Notes: generated by a model from the sequence alone, not told the origin. 64,000 nucleotides of DNA from Paulinella micropora (GCA_019918135.1 WBZZ01006957.1:62001-126000), one strand, 5' to 3'. Positions 28,955 to 39,879 are shown, numbered from the stretch's first letter. Translations and numbers: made by a program.

Positions 28955-30784
28955 TTAAAATACTTTTGGATCATTTCTGCGCAAAAGGAAACTTGTTAAT
29001 AAAAAAGGCTTTTGTATCACTTGATTTTGGGTTGAAATATTATTCTTGACCTTCCCGGTCGTAACGGCACAGTTGGCGAGGGCGCGCGCGAGCGGCAGGT
29101 TGGGGCACGAGTGCCAGGAGTTGCTTTCCGGATCATAGCACTCCACTGACGCGAGAGGCACACCGCGCGCGTTCGCACCGCCCAACACGTAGATTAAGCC
29201 GCCCAACACAGCTGCGCAAGCGTCTTCGCGGGCTTCAAGGAGGGGCGCCACTTCTTGCCAACTGTCGTGTGCAAGGTCGTAGCGCTCCACCGTAGACAGC
29301 ACCCGCCCCGCGAGGTCCCGTCCGGCAATGGCGTAAACACCCTGACCTTCCAACACGGCGGCTGAGCAGCCCCACCTGGGGGTTCGGAGGGCGGCGACGG
29401 GGCTCCAGCGCTGAGTGGTTGGGTTGTAGCACTCCACTGATTCCAGGATCTGATCGCCGGGGCCCTTGCCTCCAATTACGAAGAACCGCGCTTGGCTCCC
29501 AACACCAAGAACCGCCCCGCCCAGGTAGGCTCGCGCGTAGGCCATCGGTTGCAGTTTTTCCCAACGGTTGTTCACACAGTCGTAGCGCGCCACGTTGGGC
29601 GTGATGGCGCCACGAGCGATTCCGCCCGCCACCAGGATGCTGTGGTCCTCGATAGAAGCGGCCACCGCGCCCAGCAAACCCATCGTGCTGGGCAGGCTGT
29701 CCCCCTTGCCGAAACCAGCGCTGCAGCCCCCTCCAGCCCGCGCTAGCGGGCTGGTGTAGAGACGTTCCATGGTGGGCACAGGGCGGTGGTCGGGACCCAC
29801 GCCGCCTAAAACATACAGTACACCGTCAACAGAGGCACACGCTGCGTGTGAGCGCGGGGTGAGGAGCCTGCAGCTTGCTTCCTTCCAGCCCAGTCCGCTA
29901 GCGCGGGCTAGAGGGGGCAGCATAGCCCTCCTCGGGTAGAAGTGCACGGTGTCTAGCAGAGCCCTTTGGCCGGGGACCCCGCCGAAGCCACCAAAGACGT
30001 ACAGCGCCTGCGGCTCGGGCTGCAGGCGGGGCAGGATCTTTTTTTCGCGGATTACTTGGGCGAGGTCGGGTGCCCTGGAGATCTCTAGACAGGAGCTGAC
30101 GTGTTCGGCTTCGACGTCGACGTCGACGTTGGCCTGGGAGCAGAGCGCCTGCAAGGCCTGCTTGTGCTGGCCGATCATTCTGCGCAGGGCGTAGAGTTGC
30201 TTACAGAGTTCCGCCTCCTGGTCGTCGGAGCTCGCGTCCATGCGCAGGCACAACGCCGCGGCCTCTTGCTCCAGCCCCCGCATGTCGTGTTGGCGCCGAG
30301 CGATCTGGTCTGCGACGCGCGCGCGGACCTCGCTGCCGGCGCTCGCGAGCCCCGGCCAGCGCGAGCGCAGGCCCCGGAGCCTCAGTTGCAAACCCCGGGG
30401 GGCGGGCTCAGCCAGTTGGCGCGGGCTGGACGGCTTGTCCCCCGGGCTCGGAGCGTCCTCTGCTGGCTGGTGTTCCAAGGTGAAGGAAAAAGCGCCGTCC
30501 TGCTCTGGTTGGGCCGGGGCAGGGCCATAGCGGGCGTCAGGTAGCTGTGCCAGCTGGTCCACGATGCGCAGCAAGGATTCGTAGAGCTCCACGGCAGACG
30601 GGTTCACGACGACGAGCGGCGGCTGTGCAGGCAGCGGCAACAGCCGCGGGCAGGCCCCTTGGAGGGCAGCCCCCTCCGCGGTGCCAGTGGGCTGGGGTTC
30701 GTCGTCCTCGTCCAGGCTAGTGGAGCTCTGAGGCGCGACGGAGGCGAAGGCAGGCGCGCGCTTGGCTCTCTTTCTTGGTGGCAT
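28955..30784 (-). CDS. Kelch-repeat protein with N-terminal coiled coil, 609 aa
   Basis: The first ATG is at 30784 (MPPRKRAKRAPAF, a likely nuclear signal). Residues 1-170 are disordered and Pro/Ala/Gln-rich. Residues 170-240 are a coiled coil (ARRQHDMRGLEQEAA). From about 265 there are six kelch blades: LYVFGGFGG, LYVLGGVG, ILVAGGIARG, FFVIGGKGPG, VYAIAGRDL and IYVLGGAN, each with the paired Glu-Arg/Cys-Tyr and Trp positions. The frame is intact. Two P1 palindromes lie inside it (29733-29754 and 29884-29910), adding loops that read SPLARAGG and PPLARASG between strands. An AATAAA signal follows the stop. Probable adaptor protein. Confidence 0.9.
   Translation of the reverse strand: MPPRKRAKRAPAFASVAPQSSTSLDEDDEPQPTGTAEGAALQGACPRLLPLPAQPPLVVVNPSAVELYESLLRIVDQLAQLPDARYGPAPAQPEQDGAFSFTLEHQPAEDAPSPGDKPSSPRQLAEPAPRGLQLRLRGLRSRWPGLASAGSEVRARVADQIARRQHDMRGLEQEAAALCLRMDASSDDQEAELCKQLYALRRMIGQHKQALQALCSQANVDVDVEAEHVSSCLEISRAPDLAQVIREKKILPRLQPEPQALYVFGGFGGVPGQRALLDTVHFYPRRAMLPPLARASGLGWKEASCRLLTPRSHAACASVDGVLYVLGGVGPDHRPVPTMERLYTSPLARAGGGCSAGFGKGDSLPSTMGLLGAVAASIEDHSILVAGGIARGAITPNVARYDCVNNRWEKLQPMAYARAYLGGAVLGVGSQARFFVIGGKGPGDQILESVECYNPTTQRWSPVAALRTPRWGCSAAVLEGQGVYAIAGRDLAGRVLSTVERYDLAHDSWQEVAPLLEAREDACAAVLGGLIYVLGGANARGVPLASVECYDPESNSWHSCPNLPLARALANCAVTTGKVKNNISTQNQVIQKPFLLTSFLLRRNDPKVF
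29733..29754. repeat. P1 palindrome within the kelch gene
   Basis: CCAGCCCGC, loop GCTA, GCGGGCTGG. The gene stays in frame across it and the palindrome codes for part of an exposed loop between blades. Confidence 0.85.
29884..29910. repeat. Diverged P1 palindrome within the kelch gene
   Basis: CCAGCCCAGTCCGCTAGCGCGGGCTAG: the same family, with mismatches in the stem, hence probably older. Also in frame. Confidence 0.6.
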
Positions 30785-31079
30785 ATAGCTTTGCAATGGG
30801 GAGGTGGAGGGGGGGGGGAAGTGTAATGGAGGAGCAGGGGGGAGGGGGGGAGGGGGGCGGGAGAGAGAGAGCGAGAGAAAAAGAGAGAGAGGGAGGAGGG
30901 GGGTGCCCCCCCCCCCCTAACCTTTTGCGTGTCAAGGGGGGGGATGCTCCCCCCCCCCCTAAACTTTTGCTTGTCCTCCTCTCCCTCTGCTTCTTACCCC
31001 TGGCTTGCTTACTATTCCCCTTTTTAAAAAAGGAAAAGGTGTTTTGCCTCGGGAAGGAGGGTTTGTGTGTGGTATAAGT
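30785..31079. promoter_or_regulatory. Intergenic region with two G/C hairpins
   Basis: Purine-rich tract (30800-30900), then two repeats of a G-run/C-run hairpin followed by TAACCTTTTGCGTGTC (30918-30934) and TAAACTTTTGCTTGTC (30960-30975). GGTATAAGT (31071-31079) abuts the ATG at 31080. Confidence 0.55.
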
Positions 31080-31166
31080 ATGTCGAATTCGGAGCCGCCA
31101 TCAAGATTCTGCGCAAAATGCGACAAAAACATGCCCATAAACAAATCGTTAAGGTTACTTGACTGA
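31080..31166 (+). other. Short open segment with a CAKC zinc knuckle
   Basis: ATG 31080 opens 28 codons with FCAKCDKNMP, a half zinc ribbon resembling the CPKCGK end of the 26766 gene. It may be a first exon of the 31269-32363 gene, but I could not find a donor and acceptor that keep phase. Confidence 0.25.
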
Positions 31167-31268
31167 GACTGGTTTCAACCCAGGAGATGATTCTGCGCCC
31201 GGAACACACGTGATCGTAGGGGCAGGCGGGGGGAGGGGGGTGACTTCCATGCCGCTCTGCTACGTGCC

Positions 31269-32363
31269 GTGATTGGCTCCTTCCAGTCTAAGATAGATGC
31301 TGCTGGAAAGAAGCATACATGGCTGACCCTGACGGCCGGGTACTTACGCACAGAGTACGAAAATAATATGTTGCAAGGCTCACCAATAAGGGGCACAAAC
31401 CAATATGCGAGGGTCAAGCTGGGGACGGAAGAGGCAAAGGAATGGCTCCGCATCCTCATCAAGGAGCAGCCCGGCGGAGACGCTGAGAGAACAACTGCAT
31501 CCTTCCAGATCAATCCCAAATCTCGTGCAGAGATGCAAGACCGGATTTGTTCTGAAAAAGACAAATACAAGTTCAAGGCCATGTTGCCCCCAGGGGACAA
31601 GGATGTTTCCGTTCATATGAAGAACTCATCTTTTGTGTACGGCTCCTTACTGCAGGAGGCGATTGCCCTGCAGGAAGCGCAGGAAGAGGTTAAGCAAGCA
31701 GGGGTTGCCATGCCAGAGGCCTGGATGTTCCCCTCCACCAAGAATGGGGAGGGCACTGAAGATTACAAATCTATGGTCAAAGAGCTGTATACCTTTCTCT
31801 CAACCAAGTTTGCCGACGAGGACTTCGATATTACATTACTCGACGTTGGAGGCGACATTCTGAAAAGCGACAGGAAAGAACGAGATGTGTGTGTCCGGAA
31901 AGCATTCCAGGAGCTATACACTAAAAAGCAACTGGGGCATTTCAAGTCGCTGCGAATAGAAGTGTATGGTCCAGGCTGCGACATGCACGCGAACTCTCTG
32001 GGCGATGCCCAGAAGGAGGTTACTAGCTTTATGTCAGGCAATCGTCGTCCCGCTTCCATGTGCATGAGCCCAGCCTTAGCGTATGCCTTTGGTCGGGGCG
32101 TGTCGGAGTTCCGTTTTATGGAAGACACACGAGAGAAAGGTAGAGCCAACGACTGCTTTGCCGGAGCCGTGAAGATGTACGAGGAGATCCAGGAGATGAA
32201 GCAACCAACGGCCCTTCTGAAATACGTCAATGAAAAGCTATTCTACCGTCCCGATATCACTGGTCCTAAAAAAGAGACTGTTTTGCAAGAAGTGGCTGCG
32301 GACGCCACCGGGAGAGACATAGTGACACAACTGAGTGCATGCTACGTCTTCCGCTACAACTGA
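31269..32363 (+). CDS. Unrecognised about 364-aa protein, start unclear
   Basis: Open frame with clear protein-like composition from about 31269 to the stop at 32363. There is no ATG at its beginning; the sequence there (GGCTCCTTCCAG) looks like a 3' splice site, so an upstream exon is likely. The protein is polar and mixed alpha/beta: FDITLLDVGGDIL in the middle, then EVYGPGCDMHANSLG and a conserved-looking MSPALAYAFGRG. The pattern hydrophobic strand-DVGGD suggests a nucleotide- or metal-binding alpha/beta fold, but this is only inference. Less GC-rich than its neighbours. Family unknown. Confidence 0.55.
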   Translation: MIGSFQSKIDAAGKKHTWLTLTAGYLRTEYENNMLQGSPIRGTNQYARVKLGTEEAKEWLRILIKEQPGGDAERTTASFQINPKSRAEMQDRICSEKDKYKFKAMLPPGDKDVSVHMKNSSFVYGSLLQEAIALQEAQEEVKQAGVAMPEAWMFPSTKNGEGTEDYKSMVKELYTFLSTKFADEDFDITLLDVGGDILKSDRKERDVCVRKAFQELYTKKQLGHFKSLRIEVYGPGCDMHANSLGDAQKEVTSFMSGNRRPASMCMSPALAYAFGRGVSEFRFMEDTREKGRANDCFAGAVKMYEEIQEMKQPTALLKYVNEKLFYRPDITGPKKETVLQEVAADATGRDIVTQLSACYVFRYN

Positions 32364-33141
32364 GTACATGCTACGTCTTCCGCTTTGGAAGATAAAAGAT
32401 GGGGCAGTGAGGGATTTTTAGGGAGTGTTGAGTAAATGCACCACCTTCCGCCGCGGTCCTGCAATGCTGCAACAAAAGCTTTTTTTAAATTAAAATTCTG
32501 CATGTTTTTCTAAAGTCTATTGTTTTTTTTATTAACTGAAACACGACTTGTTCATACAAGCGCAGAACGTGGCGCGTGCAGTCGGAGATTATTGGCGTGT
32601 TCTGTCCCCAGTGCGCTAGAGTCTGCCCAAGCATGCTTAGGTGAGATTTGTAGGTCCCGCGAGCTGATATCAGAGCTTAGGCGAAGAAACGTCATGTCTA
32701 CAAAAAGAAAACAAAAACAAGGCAAGTGAGCTCAGCTCAATAGAGACTTACAAGCGCAGGGCTCTTTTACTTCGAAATATTACGTGTGTTGTGGGGGAGT
32801 AGAGGGGTCATATTACCAGTGGCTTGGTGGTGCGATGGGGGGGGGGGGGGGCGCTCCCCCCCCTCCTACCCCTTCTATCGCGCGCGTGCAGAGAAAAAGC
32901 TTTTTTGTAAAATCAAAGGGGGAGGGTATACCTTTTGTTCTGCGTTTGTGCTTTCGCGCATGAGTGCGCGGGCGGGGTAAAGGGGGGGGGGGGGGGGAAG
33001 GGGGCGCCGGCCTGCTTCTCTGCGGTTTGCCTCTGTCTTTCTTTTGTTTACCGAATTGTATGTGAATACCTCGGGTGGTAGGTTTCTTTTTTGTCAGCCA
33101 TGTACGTGACAGAATCTACGTCTTTCAACCTATGGATCGTT
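32364..33141. other. Gene-poor stretch with A/T signal and G/C hairpin
   Basis: It contains a duplicated short piece (GAGTGCATGCTACGTCTTCCGC near 32333 and its echo near 32364), an ATTAAA signal (32489-32494), a 60-codon open segment (32520-32729) without support, a G-run/C-run hairpin (32838-32865), and a poly-G tract (32980-32998). No gene is supported. Confidence 0.5.
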
Positions 33142-33490
33142 ATGCCTTTTTATCTGCTCGTCCAGAGATCTCCATTTCTTTACAAACTCCTTTCCCAACC
33201 TGCTGGCACTCTCTTCAGATTCCGTGATTAAGAAGCTACGTGCAGCGTCAGCGCCAATTACGCTTGAGTTGTTGTTTTGGAGTCTTTGTCGAAGATACTC
33301 ACATCGAGTGTACTATTCTTCGCGCGGTCAACAATAAACTTGCTTTCCTGTACCTCTTTGTAGCACATAACAGATTTCGTGCTTTTGGTTTCCCATAGAT
33401 TGGGCCGCGCCGGGGCAAAGAGGTCTTCCTTTTTCTTTTTAATATACTGGACAAAAGCATCTTGTCCCCTCCACCCCCCCCCCCCCCTGC
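33142..33490 (-). pseudogene. Remnant of a small Lys-rich gene
   Basis: Coding-like sequence on the - strand (AFVQYIKKKKEDLF ... YKEVQESKFIVD ... RLGKEFVKKWRSLDEQI) over about 115 codons. There is no clear start, because a poly-C tract lies where it should be, and about one break. Lower GC and Lys-rich, like the 26766 and 31269 genes. Function unknown. Confidence 0.4.
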
Positions 33491-33561
33491 AACCGCGCGA
33501 CAAGAAGAAATGTACAGCAAAGGAATAATAAAAAATCCTTGACAAGGTTTCTGTCTTTAAT

Positions 33562-34002
33562 CTAACTAACTCGGCCCTCTGCGCTGGGGTGCTGTGCGCC
33601 AGCGGGCTCAGGGCTGTGTTGCGGCTCGAAGATCGGGGGGATATTGCCAAAGATTGTGCGCAGCTGAGCCGTCGTCAGAAAGTGCACGTTGTGTTGGCTG
33701 TCAATCAGGCACGCCCTGCAGTTATTATCCCGGGGGGAATCATGCTGCCGGGAGGCATGCTGGCCCTCGAGCCCCTCTGCCTTGTCTCCTCCAGCCCGCG
33801 ATAGCGGGCTGGGCGGGCTGGGGGTGAGCCACAAGAGATAGTCCGCGCTGACCTGGCGGCAGATCCGCGCCATGCTTTTCGGAGCCAGCTCCACAGGGAC
33901 CAACCGCGCCGTCTGCAAGGCCTCCCACCTTTCGCCCTCAATCATCAAAACACGACCCCGACAAAACACCCCGTGGCTCGCATGGTGGTTGCACTTAATC
34001 AT
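33562..34002 (-). CDS. Unrecognised 146-aa protein containing a composite palindromic element
   Basis: Starts at ATG 34002, divergent from the first surface-protein gene, and runs uninterrupted. The N-terminal 70 residues (GVFCRGRVLMIEGERW, then VPVELAPKSMARICRQVSADYLLW) look like a small alpha/beta domain. The middle 30 residues are encoded by the P2 plus P1 element at 33735-33812 (PLSRAGG). The C-terminal part is NVHFLTTAQLRTIFGNIPPIF. The 5' half of this gene is duplicated at 40240-40451 without the P2 part. Family unknown. Confidence 0.55.
   Translation of the reverse strand: MIKCNHHASHGVFCRGRVLMIEGERWEALQTARLVPVELAPKSMARICRQVSADYLLWLTPSPPSPLSRAGGDKAEGLEGQHASRQHDSPRDNNCRACLIDSQHNVHFLTTAQLRTIFGNIPPIFEPQHSPEPAGAQHPSAEGRVS
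33735..33812. mobile_element. Composite P2 plus P1 palindromic element inside a gene
   Basis: CATGCTGCC...GGAGGCATGCTGGCCCTCGAG, then CTCTGCCTTGTCTCCT, then the P1 palindrome 33791-33812 (loop GATA). The paralogous segment at 40231-40261 goes straight from GGCACGCCCT to the P1 palindrome, so about 70 bp is present in one copy and absent in the other. Confidence 0.7.
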
Positions 34003-34176
34003 TTACCTTTTTTCTGAGTTTCAAACACAAAGAGCCCCTGCCCAGCCCTTGCATTTTCGCACCTAGCCCCGCCCCTTTTTCTGCATCTTCCCCCTCCGCC
34101 CCACCCCTCCCCCCTTCCAAGCACCGTGCCAGCGGGGGGGGGGGGGTACATATAGTAATATCTGTACAGCAATGAG
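34003..34176. promoter_or_regulatory. Divergent promoter upstream of surface-protein copy 1
   Basis: Contains the element TACATATAGTAATATCTGTAC (34147-34167), about 10 bp before ATG 34177, preceded by a G run. The same element precedes all four surface-protein copies. Confidence 0.7.
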
Positions 34177-37100
34177 ATGGGGATGCTAATGCAATTAAAC
34201 CTAGTTCCCGGCGGCTACCCGGGGTGGCTACGCGTGTTGCTAGCCGCCTTGCTGCCGCTGCTGTTGCACGCGTATTGCCCGTATGATCCCTCGTCGGCTA
34301 TGCCCGGCGACCTGGTGTTGGAGCTGTCGGTGAGCGCGGCGGGCGACAACTGGACGCTGCCGGTCTCCGGCGCCAACGGGGCCGCCACGGCTCGGCGGCG
34401 CCGTCGCACGACGGGCACCGGTGTCTGGGAGGTTTTTTGGGAGCCGGGAGGGGCCGCGCAGCAGTGCAGCGCGCAGCTGGGGCCGTGCAGCCACACCTTT
34501 ACCGACGGCGGCGTGTTCTTGGTAGTAGTGCGCGGCCGGCTGCCGGCGTGGGCTATGACCTTGGACTGGCGAGCCCAACACGGCGGCAGCGGCAGGGTAG
34601 CCTTGCGCAAGGTGCTGCAGTGGGGCGGGCTGCAGCTCGCGGCCGAGGCGGGGCAACACTTCTACGGCGAGACGGCGCTGGAGTGGCTGCCGCCTCTGGA
34701 CCAGCTGGACACGACAGGTTTGCAAAGCCTGGCGTTCAGCTTCGCTGGGCTGTCACGGGCCGCGTGCTTCGACGTGTCGGGGCTGCAGGTGCGTGCGTCG
34801 CTGACCAGCACGCGCGCGGCCTTTGCGGACTCGCCGTGCCTCAGGTTTGCCAACGTCACGAGTTGGGACCTATCGCACGTGATAGATACTGCCTACATGT
34901 TCCGCGGCACGCAAGCCACTTCACTGCCCGGACTGGCAAGCTGGAACATGTCGCGGGTCGTGAACGCCAGCGGCATGTTTGCGAACGCGTCGCTGCTCGT
35001 GGTGGACCTGGGCAACTGGCCGCTAGCGACCATGAACCCGCAGGCCACCGCGGCCTTCTGCGAGGGCCTAGCGCGCGGGTATGTGCTGCCAAAGTCGCGC
35101 GCTCCCCGAACGTGCATGGACAGCTGGACTTCCCAGAGCCCCTCTGCCACGGTCTCGCGCTCTAGCTCGGTGCCCCCGTCCAGATCGACGTCGGCAACGC
35201 TCGGTATCCGTGCCCGGCTCGCTTTTTGTGTCCGGCTCAGCGTCTGTGTCTAGCTCGGCGTCAGTATCCAACTCAGCGTCGGTGTCCAGCTCAGTGCCGG
35301 TCTCTAACTCTGCGTCGCTGACCAGCTCAGTGTCGCTGTCTAGCTCGGCATCGCTGTCTAGCTCGGCGTCGGTAACAGGCTCGGTGTCCGTGTCCAGCTC
35401 GGTGTCCATGTCCAGCTCCGCGTCGGTGACCAGTTCGGAGTCGCTGACCTGCTCTGCATCGGTGACCAGCTCAGTGTCGATGACTGATTCGGCGTCGGTG
35501 TCCAGCTCGGCGTCGCTGTCCAGCTCGGTGTCCGTGTCCAGCTCCGCATCGGTGACTAGTTCGGAGTCGCTGACCTGCTCGGCATCGGTGACCAGCTCGG
35601 CATCGGTGACCAGCTCGGCATCGGTGACCAGCTCGGCATCGGTGACCAGCTCGATGTCCGTGTCCAGCTCGGCGTCGCTGACCGGCTCGCGGTCGGCGTC
35701 GGTGACGGGATCGCGTTCCCTGTCGAGCTCTCCGTCTCTGTCTAGCTCGGCGTCAGGCAGCCTAACCCCCAGCCCGACTCGCAGCGCCAGCGCGACCCCG
35801 ACGCTCAGCCCCAGCCTAACCGCCTCCACCACGCTTTCGCCTACCGTCAGCCTCACACCGACCTGTAGCTCCACGCCGTCCGTGACGCCGTCCGTGTCAC
35901 CTACATCCTTCCATCTGTTCCGGCCGTCGGACAAGTTCTGCGCCGAGCCGCTGGCCGAGGCAGTCTTTGACACGGGCCTCGGCGTGCAGCTGCAAGTGAG
36001 CCCCGAGGCCTGCGCCCGGGACCCTCCGTTTGTGTTCAGTGGCGGGCGGGTGGTGTATGTCCCGAACGCCAGCTGGGCACTCACCAACGAGTGGAGCGCC
36101 GGGTGGAACAACACGTGGGCCGTGGCTCCGTGGACGTGGCGTTTTGTGGCGCAGCTGCGGCTGATTTCGGAGGTTTCTGCCGCCTCGCAGCAGTGGACCT
36201 GGGACGCGAGCACCAGGCGTTTGCAGTCGCAGAACCCGCACGCCTCGTACCCCGGCGGCGGCTTCCTGAACACCGATGACAACCAGCTCAGCGTCTACGG
36301 CGTGCAGACGGCCGCCGCCGCCGGTGCGGTGGGCCTGGGCGCGGGTTTTGTGTTCAACTACACGCTGCTGCAGCTGCACGACAACGGCGTGGGTGGCCGC
36401 AACGTCACGCTGTGCCTGGTCGTCCAGGAGTCCCTGCCCCTCCCCAACTACCCGTACCGGCCGCTCGGCCTAACAACGGGGGGTTGCACGCCGTCCCCTA
36501 ATAACATGCTTAGCTACTCGGGCTACGCCAACAGCACACTGCGGTTCGCGTCGATCGGCGACGGCGGCTGGTGCCTGTACAACGCTTACCCTGCGGACTG
36601 CGCCGGCAGTTGTGGCGGGGCTAACTACGTCTCACAGCTGGTCAGGTGCAACTCCGTCGGCTACAAGCCGGCGGCTATGCAGTGGAACCTCGTGAGCAAC
36701 TACATTTGGCTCAAGGATGCCAACCCCTCTGGTGCCGGGACCCGCGGCAGCTACGTCGCCGCCAGCGGCCACTACGTCTCCTGGAGCGCTACTAGCTACG
36801 CGGCTCTGAGCGGAGTGACCGCTTTTGCCGACAACGGCACGCCAAGCCCCCCGCGCGCCGGCTTCGATCTGTTCCGCACTGCGGACGGCTACTGTGCCGA
36901 GCCCGTGGCCCTGGACAGCGGCACGTGGCTGCCCGTGCCCCCGAGCTTCCCCGTGTACAATCAAAGCAACACCCAGCACAGCGGCGCCTGGAGCCTGAGC
37001 CGGTCCAGTGCTTTGGGCAGTCCTTACGAAGCCTGGAAAGCGTTCGACTTATCCGACAATGGTTGGGTGTCGTATGGGACCGCTTACTTGGGACCCAGCG

Positions 37101-39625
37101 GCAGTTACCAGGGGACGACTTCCACCGCCGGCATCCCGGGCGAGTAGCTCCGGCGCGTTGCCAACCCCGCGCTGACGCTCTACAGCTTCGTCTACACCAC
37201 GCGCAATTTCGGCCAGAGCTGGAACGCGTACCCGAGGCAGCTGGCAGTGCTGGGCTCCACCGAGAACAGCGACGCACCCAGCAACTGGACGGTGCTGTAC
37301 CGCACCGCCGGCAACGAACCTGCCTGGATTTTCAATACTAGAACCTTTACGCTCCAATCGACGGGGACCTACCGGGTGTGCCGCTGGGTGTTCGAGTCTG
37401 TCCACACCGCCACAACCGACCCCGCTATTTACGCCGAAATAGGCGAACTGGGCCTGCGCTTCGGCGCGGCCTGCGGCACGGCCAGCCACATCGTGTGGCG
37501 CACCAAAAGTTCCAGTGCTTATAACAGTAATTCGGATCTTGCGCTGGACGACGACTCCGCCACTGGCTGGGTCTCGGCCCTTGGCAGTTACGCGTCGCCC
37601 GGCGGCACCCTGCAGACCGGCACCACCACCCAGGGCATCCCGGGCGAGTGGTTCCAGGTACGGACCGCCGACGGCTCCGCCGTCACGCTGGTTGGCTTCA
37701 GGTGGCAGCCACGTCCCAATACTATCTATTGGTCTTCGCACAGGGAGCTGGTGGTGCTGGGCTCCACCGAGAACAGCGACAGCCCCAGCAGCTGGACAAC
37801 GCTGTACGCCACGAAGGCGGGTACCTTCGAGCCCTTCTACGGCAACTACGCTGCCCTGGCTAACCCCAACCCTAACACTGCCTTTACACTCATGCTCAAC
37901 CAGACGGGCGCCTTCCGAGTGTACCGCTGGGTCGTCAAGTCTGTGCATGTCTACCTCGGCCTGTATACGGATCTGGCGGTACTCGCTTTGTATGTGGACC
38001 TGGCGGACCGGCACGCGCTGCGCTTCACGCCCGAGGCCTGCTCGCGGCCCCCCCTCTTTGTCGTGTTTAACCTCCAGTACCTGCTGTACAAGCCGGACCC
38101 TAGGTTCGCACTGACCAACGACTGGTCCGGCCCGCGGACCAACACGTGGGCCGCGACGGCCAACTCCACGCGCTACCAGGTGCTGCTGCGCCCGTTGGCC
38201 GAGCTCACAGATCTCACGCAGGCGCAGTGGAACCTCACGGCCAGCGGCGGCAGCAACTGGACTGTTCGCAGCAACGTGGCCAGCGCGTCGTTCCCCAGCG
38301 GCGGCTTCCTGAACGCTCAGGACAACGTACTCAGCGTCTACGGCGGCAGCGACGCGGCCGCCGTGGGCGGGCTGGGCCTGGGGCTGCCGCCGGCCTTTGC
38401 CACTGCCTTGGTGCAGCTCAGCAACGGCGGTTTTTGCGTGCACGCCACGAACGGCACGGACCCGCCCGCGCTGTCACTGTCTTCTACGTGCACGCAGAAC
38501 GCTAACAACCTGATAGCCTACATCGGCAACAGGCTGCGCCTGCCGTTCCGGGGGCCCGGGGACTACTGCTTGGCCAACAGCTACGCGCCCTGCAGCGGCG
38601 ACTGCGGCCAACAGCAGCTGGCGTCGTACGTGGTCTCCTGCGACAGCGTCGGCCTGCGGCCGGAAGCCCTGCGCTGGCAGGTCGGGAGCACCAGCCAGCT
38701 GCTGCACATGTGGTCAAGCCGGCGCGCGTACCTGAACACGACGGCAAACGGTTTGATCGTGTCGTGGTCGAGCGCTGCTACTCTCACAGTCACGTACCCA
38801 GCCGCGCAGTTCTCGCCCTTTCACTTGTACCGGCTGGCGGACAACTTCTGTGCCGGCCCGCCGCCGGGCGCGAGCTTCGTGTCTGACGGCGCGGTGGCGC
38901 TTGTGTTCAGCCCCGAGGCGTGCTGGCAGCCCGCGCCCTTTGTGTGGGACGCCGGGCGCATCCTGTACGTGCCCCGCCGCGACTGGGCGCTAAGCAGCCC
39001 AGGAATCCCGAACTGGGCCAGCGGCACGCGCCTCGGGATCATGCTGCGCCAGGTCACGACGCTGACTGACACGCAGCAGCTGTGGACGTACAACACAGGT
39101 GCACAGACGATCCAAACCAACTCGGACCTCAGGTACTATATGAATACCGAAGACAACCAGCTGGGCTTGTACACAACCGTGGCTACTATTGGCGTTGGGC
39201 GCTTGGGACTGGCGCCGTACGAGAAGAGGTTTGTGATGCTCTCCAACGACAACACTAGATGCCTGGTTGCCAGTTCCTCTGGAGTCATGTCCGTCACGCC
39301 GACCGGATGCTTTGGCACAAGTTCCATCATGAGCATAGCCAAGGAGCCGGGCCTGATAAGGTTCCCGTACGTAGGCGACGGTAACTGGTGCATGTACAAC
39401 GAATGCCCCTCAGGCTACTGCTGCAATGAATACTGGACTACCTTGGTCCAGTGCACAAGCGTTGTGCACAGGCCTGACATGATGAAATGGATGACCGGAC
39501 CTAACTACATTCGGCACGGTCTTTCTTGGAAATTCATGATTTTTGACGACCCCGTGGGCAGCGGGCCCAAAACGGTGTGGTTCCCGGACACGTCGGGAGC
39601 AGCTATCAACCTGGCTTGGCTCTAA
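34177..39625 (+). pseudogene. Surface glycoprotein gene, copy 1 (lectin-like and discoidin-like C-terminus), broken
   Basis: ATG 34177 gives a leader with a hydrophobic core (VLLAALLPLLL) for secretion. Next come a PKD-like domain (HTFTDGGVFLVVV), a BspA/DUF285-like segment (NVTSWDLS, YMFRGT, LASWNMS, ASGMFANAS) and a Ser/Val/Ala repeat array (about 35160-35760). The C-terminal half has two full copies and one partial copy of a Cys-containing module of about 300 residues (FHLFRPSDKFCAEP, FHLYRLADNFCAGP, GDGGWCLYN), possibly beta-trefoil lectin-like, alternating with discoidin (F5/8C)-like segments (GWVS ... LAVLGSTENS). It looks like an extracellular adhesion or coat protein with no C-terminal membrane anchor. 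As read it has about two breaks. It is treated here as part of a possible virus-derived region, though it could equally be a host gene family. Confidence 0.7.
35160..35760 (+). repeat. Ser/Val/Ala-coding minisatellite, surface copy 1
   Basis: Repeats of GTGTCCAGCTCGGCGTCG-type 18-bp units and variants, coding SSASVS and SSSVSV. Confidence 0.9.
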
Positions 39626-39879
39626 AGCCGGTAAAACGGCTGCGATCGCTCCTGTCCTTGCCGGGGAGGGAGGCGGGGAGAGAGACGGGGAGGTGGACAA
39701 CAAAGAGGGGAAACGAGAGGATAAAAAATCAGAAAAAAAACTTCTTTGGATCGCAACAAAACCGGGGCCCGTCTGAGGAACATGTTGACTGGTGCTACGG
39801 CCTTTCCCCCCTCCGTACTAACCTGATCACTGCATGCGCAGAAAAAAACTCGGTTGGGTGTGCGCCAAGCGACGTCTGT

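Noticed and set aside
30101-30544. 147-codon + strand frame opposite the kelch gene
   Set aside because: Shadow frame; the - strand has the clear kelch repeats and coiled coil.
35068-36282. 404-codon antisense frame in surface copy 1
   Set aside because: Mirror of the Ser repeat and of a GC-rich coding strand. No start context and no domain.
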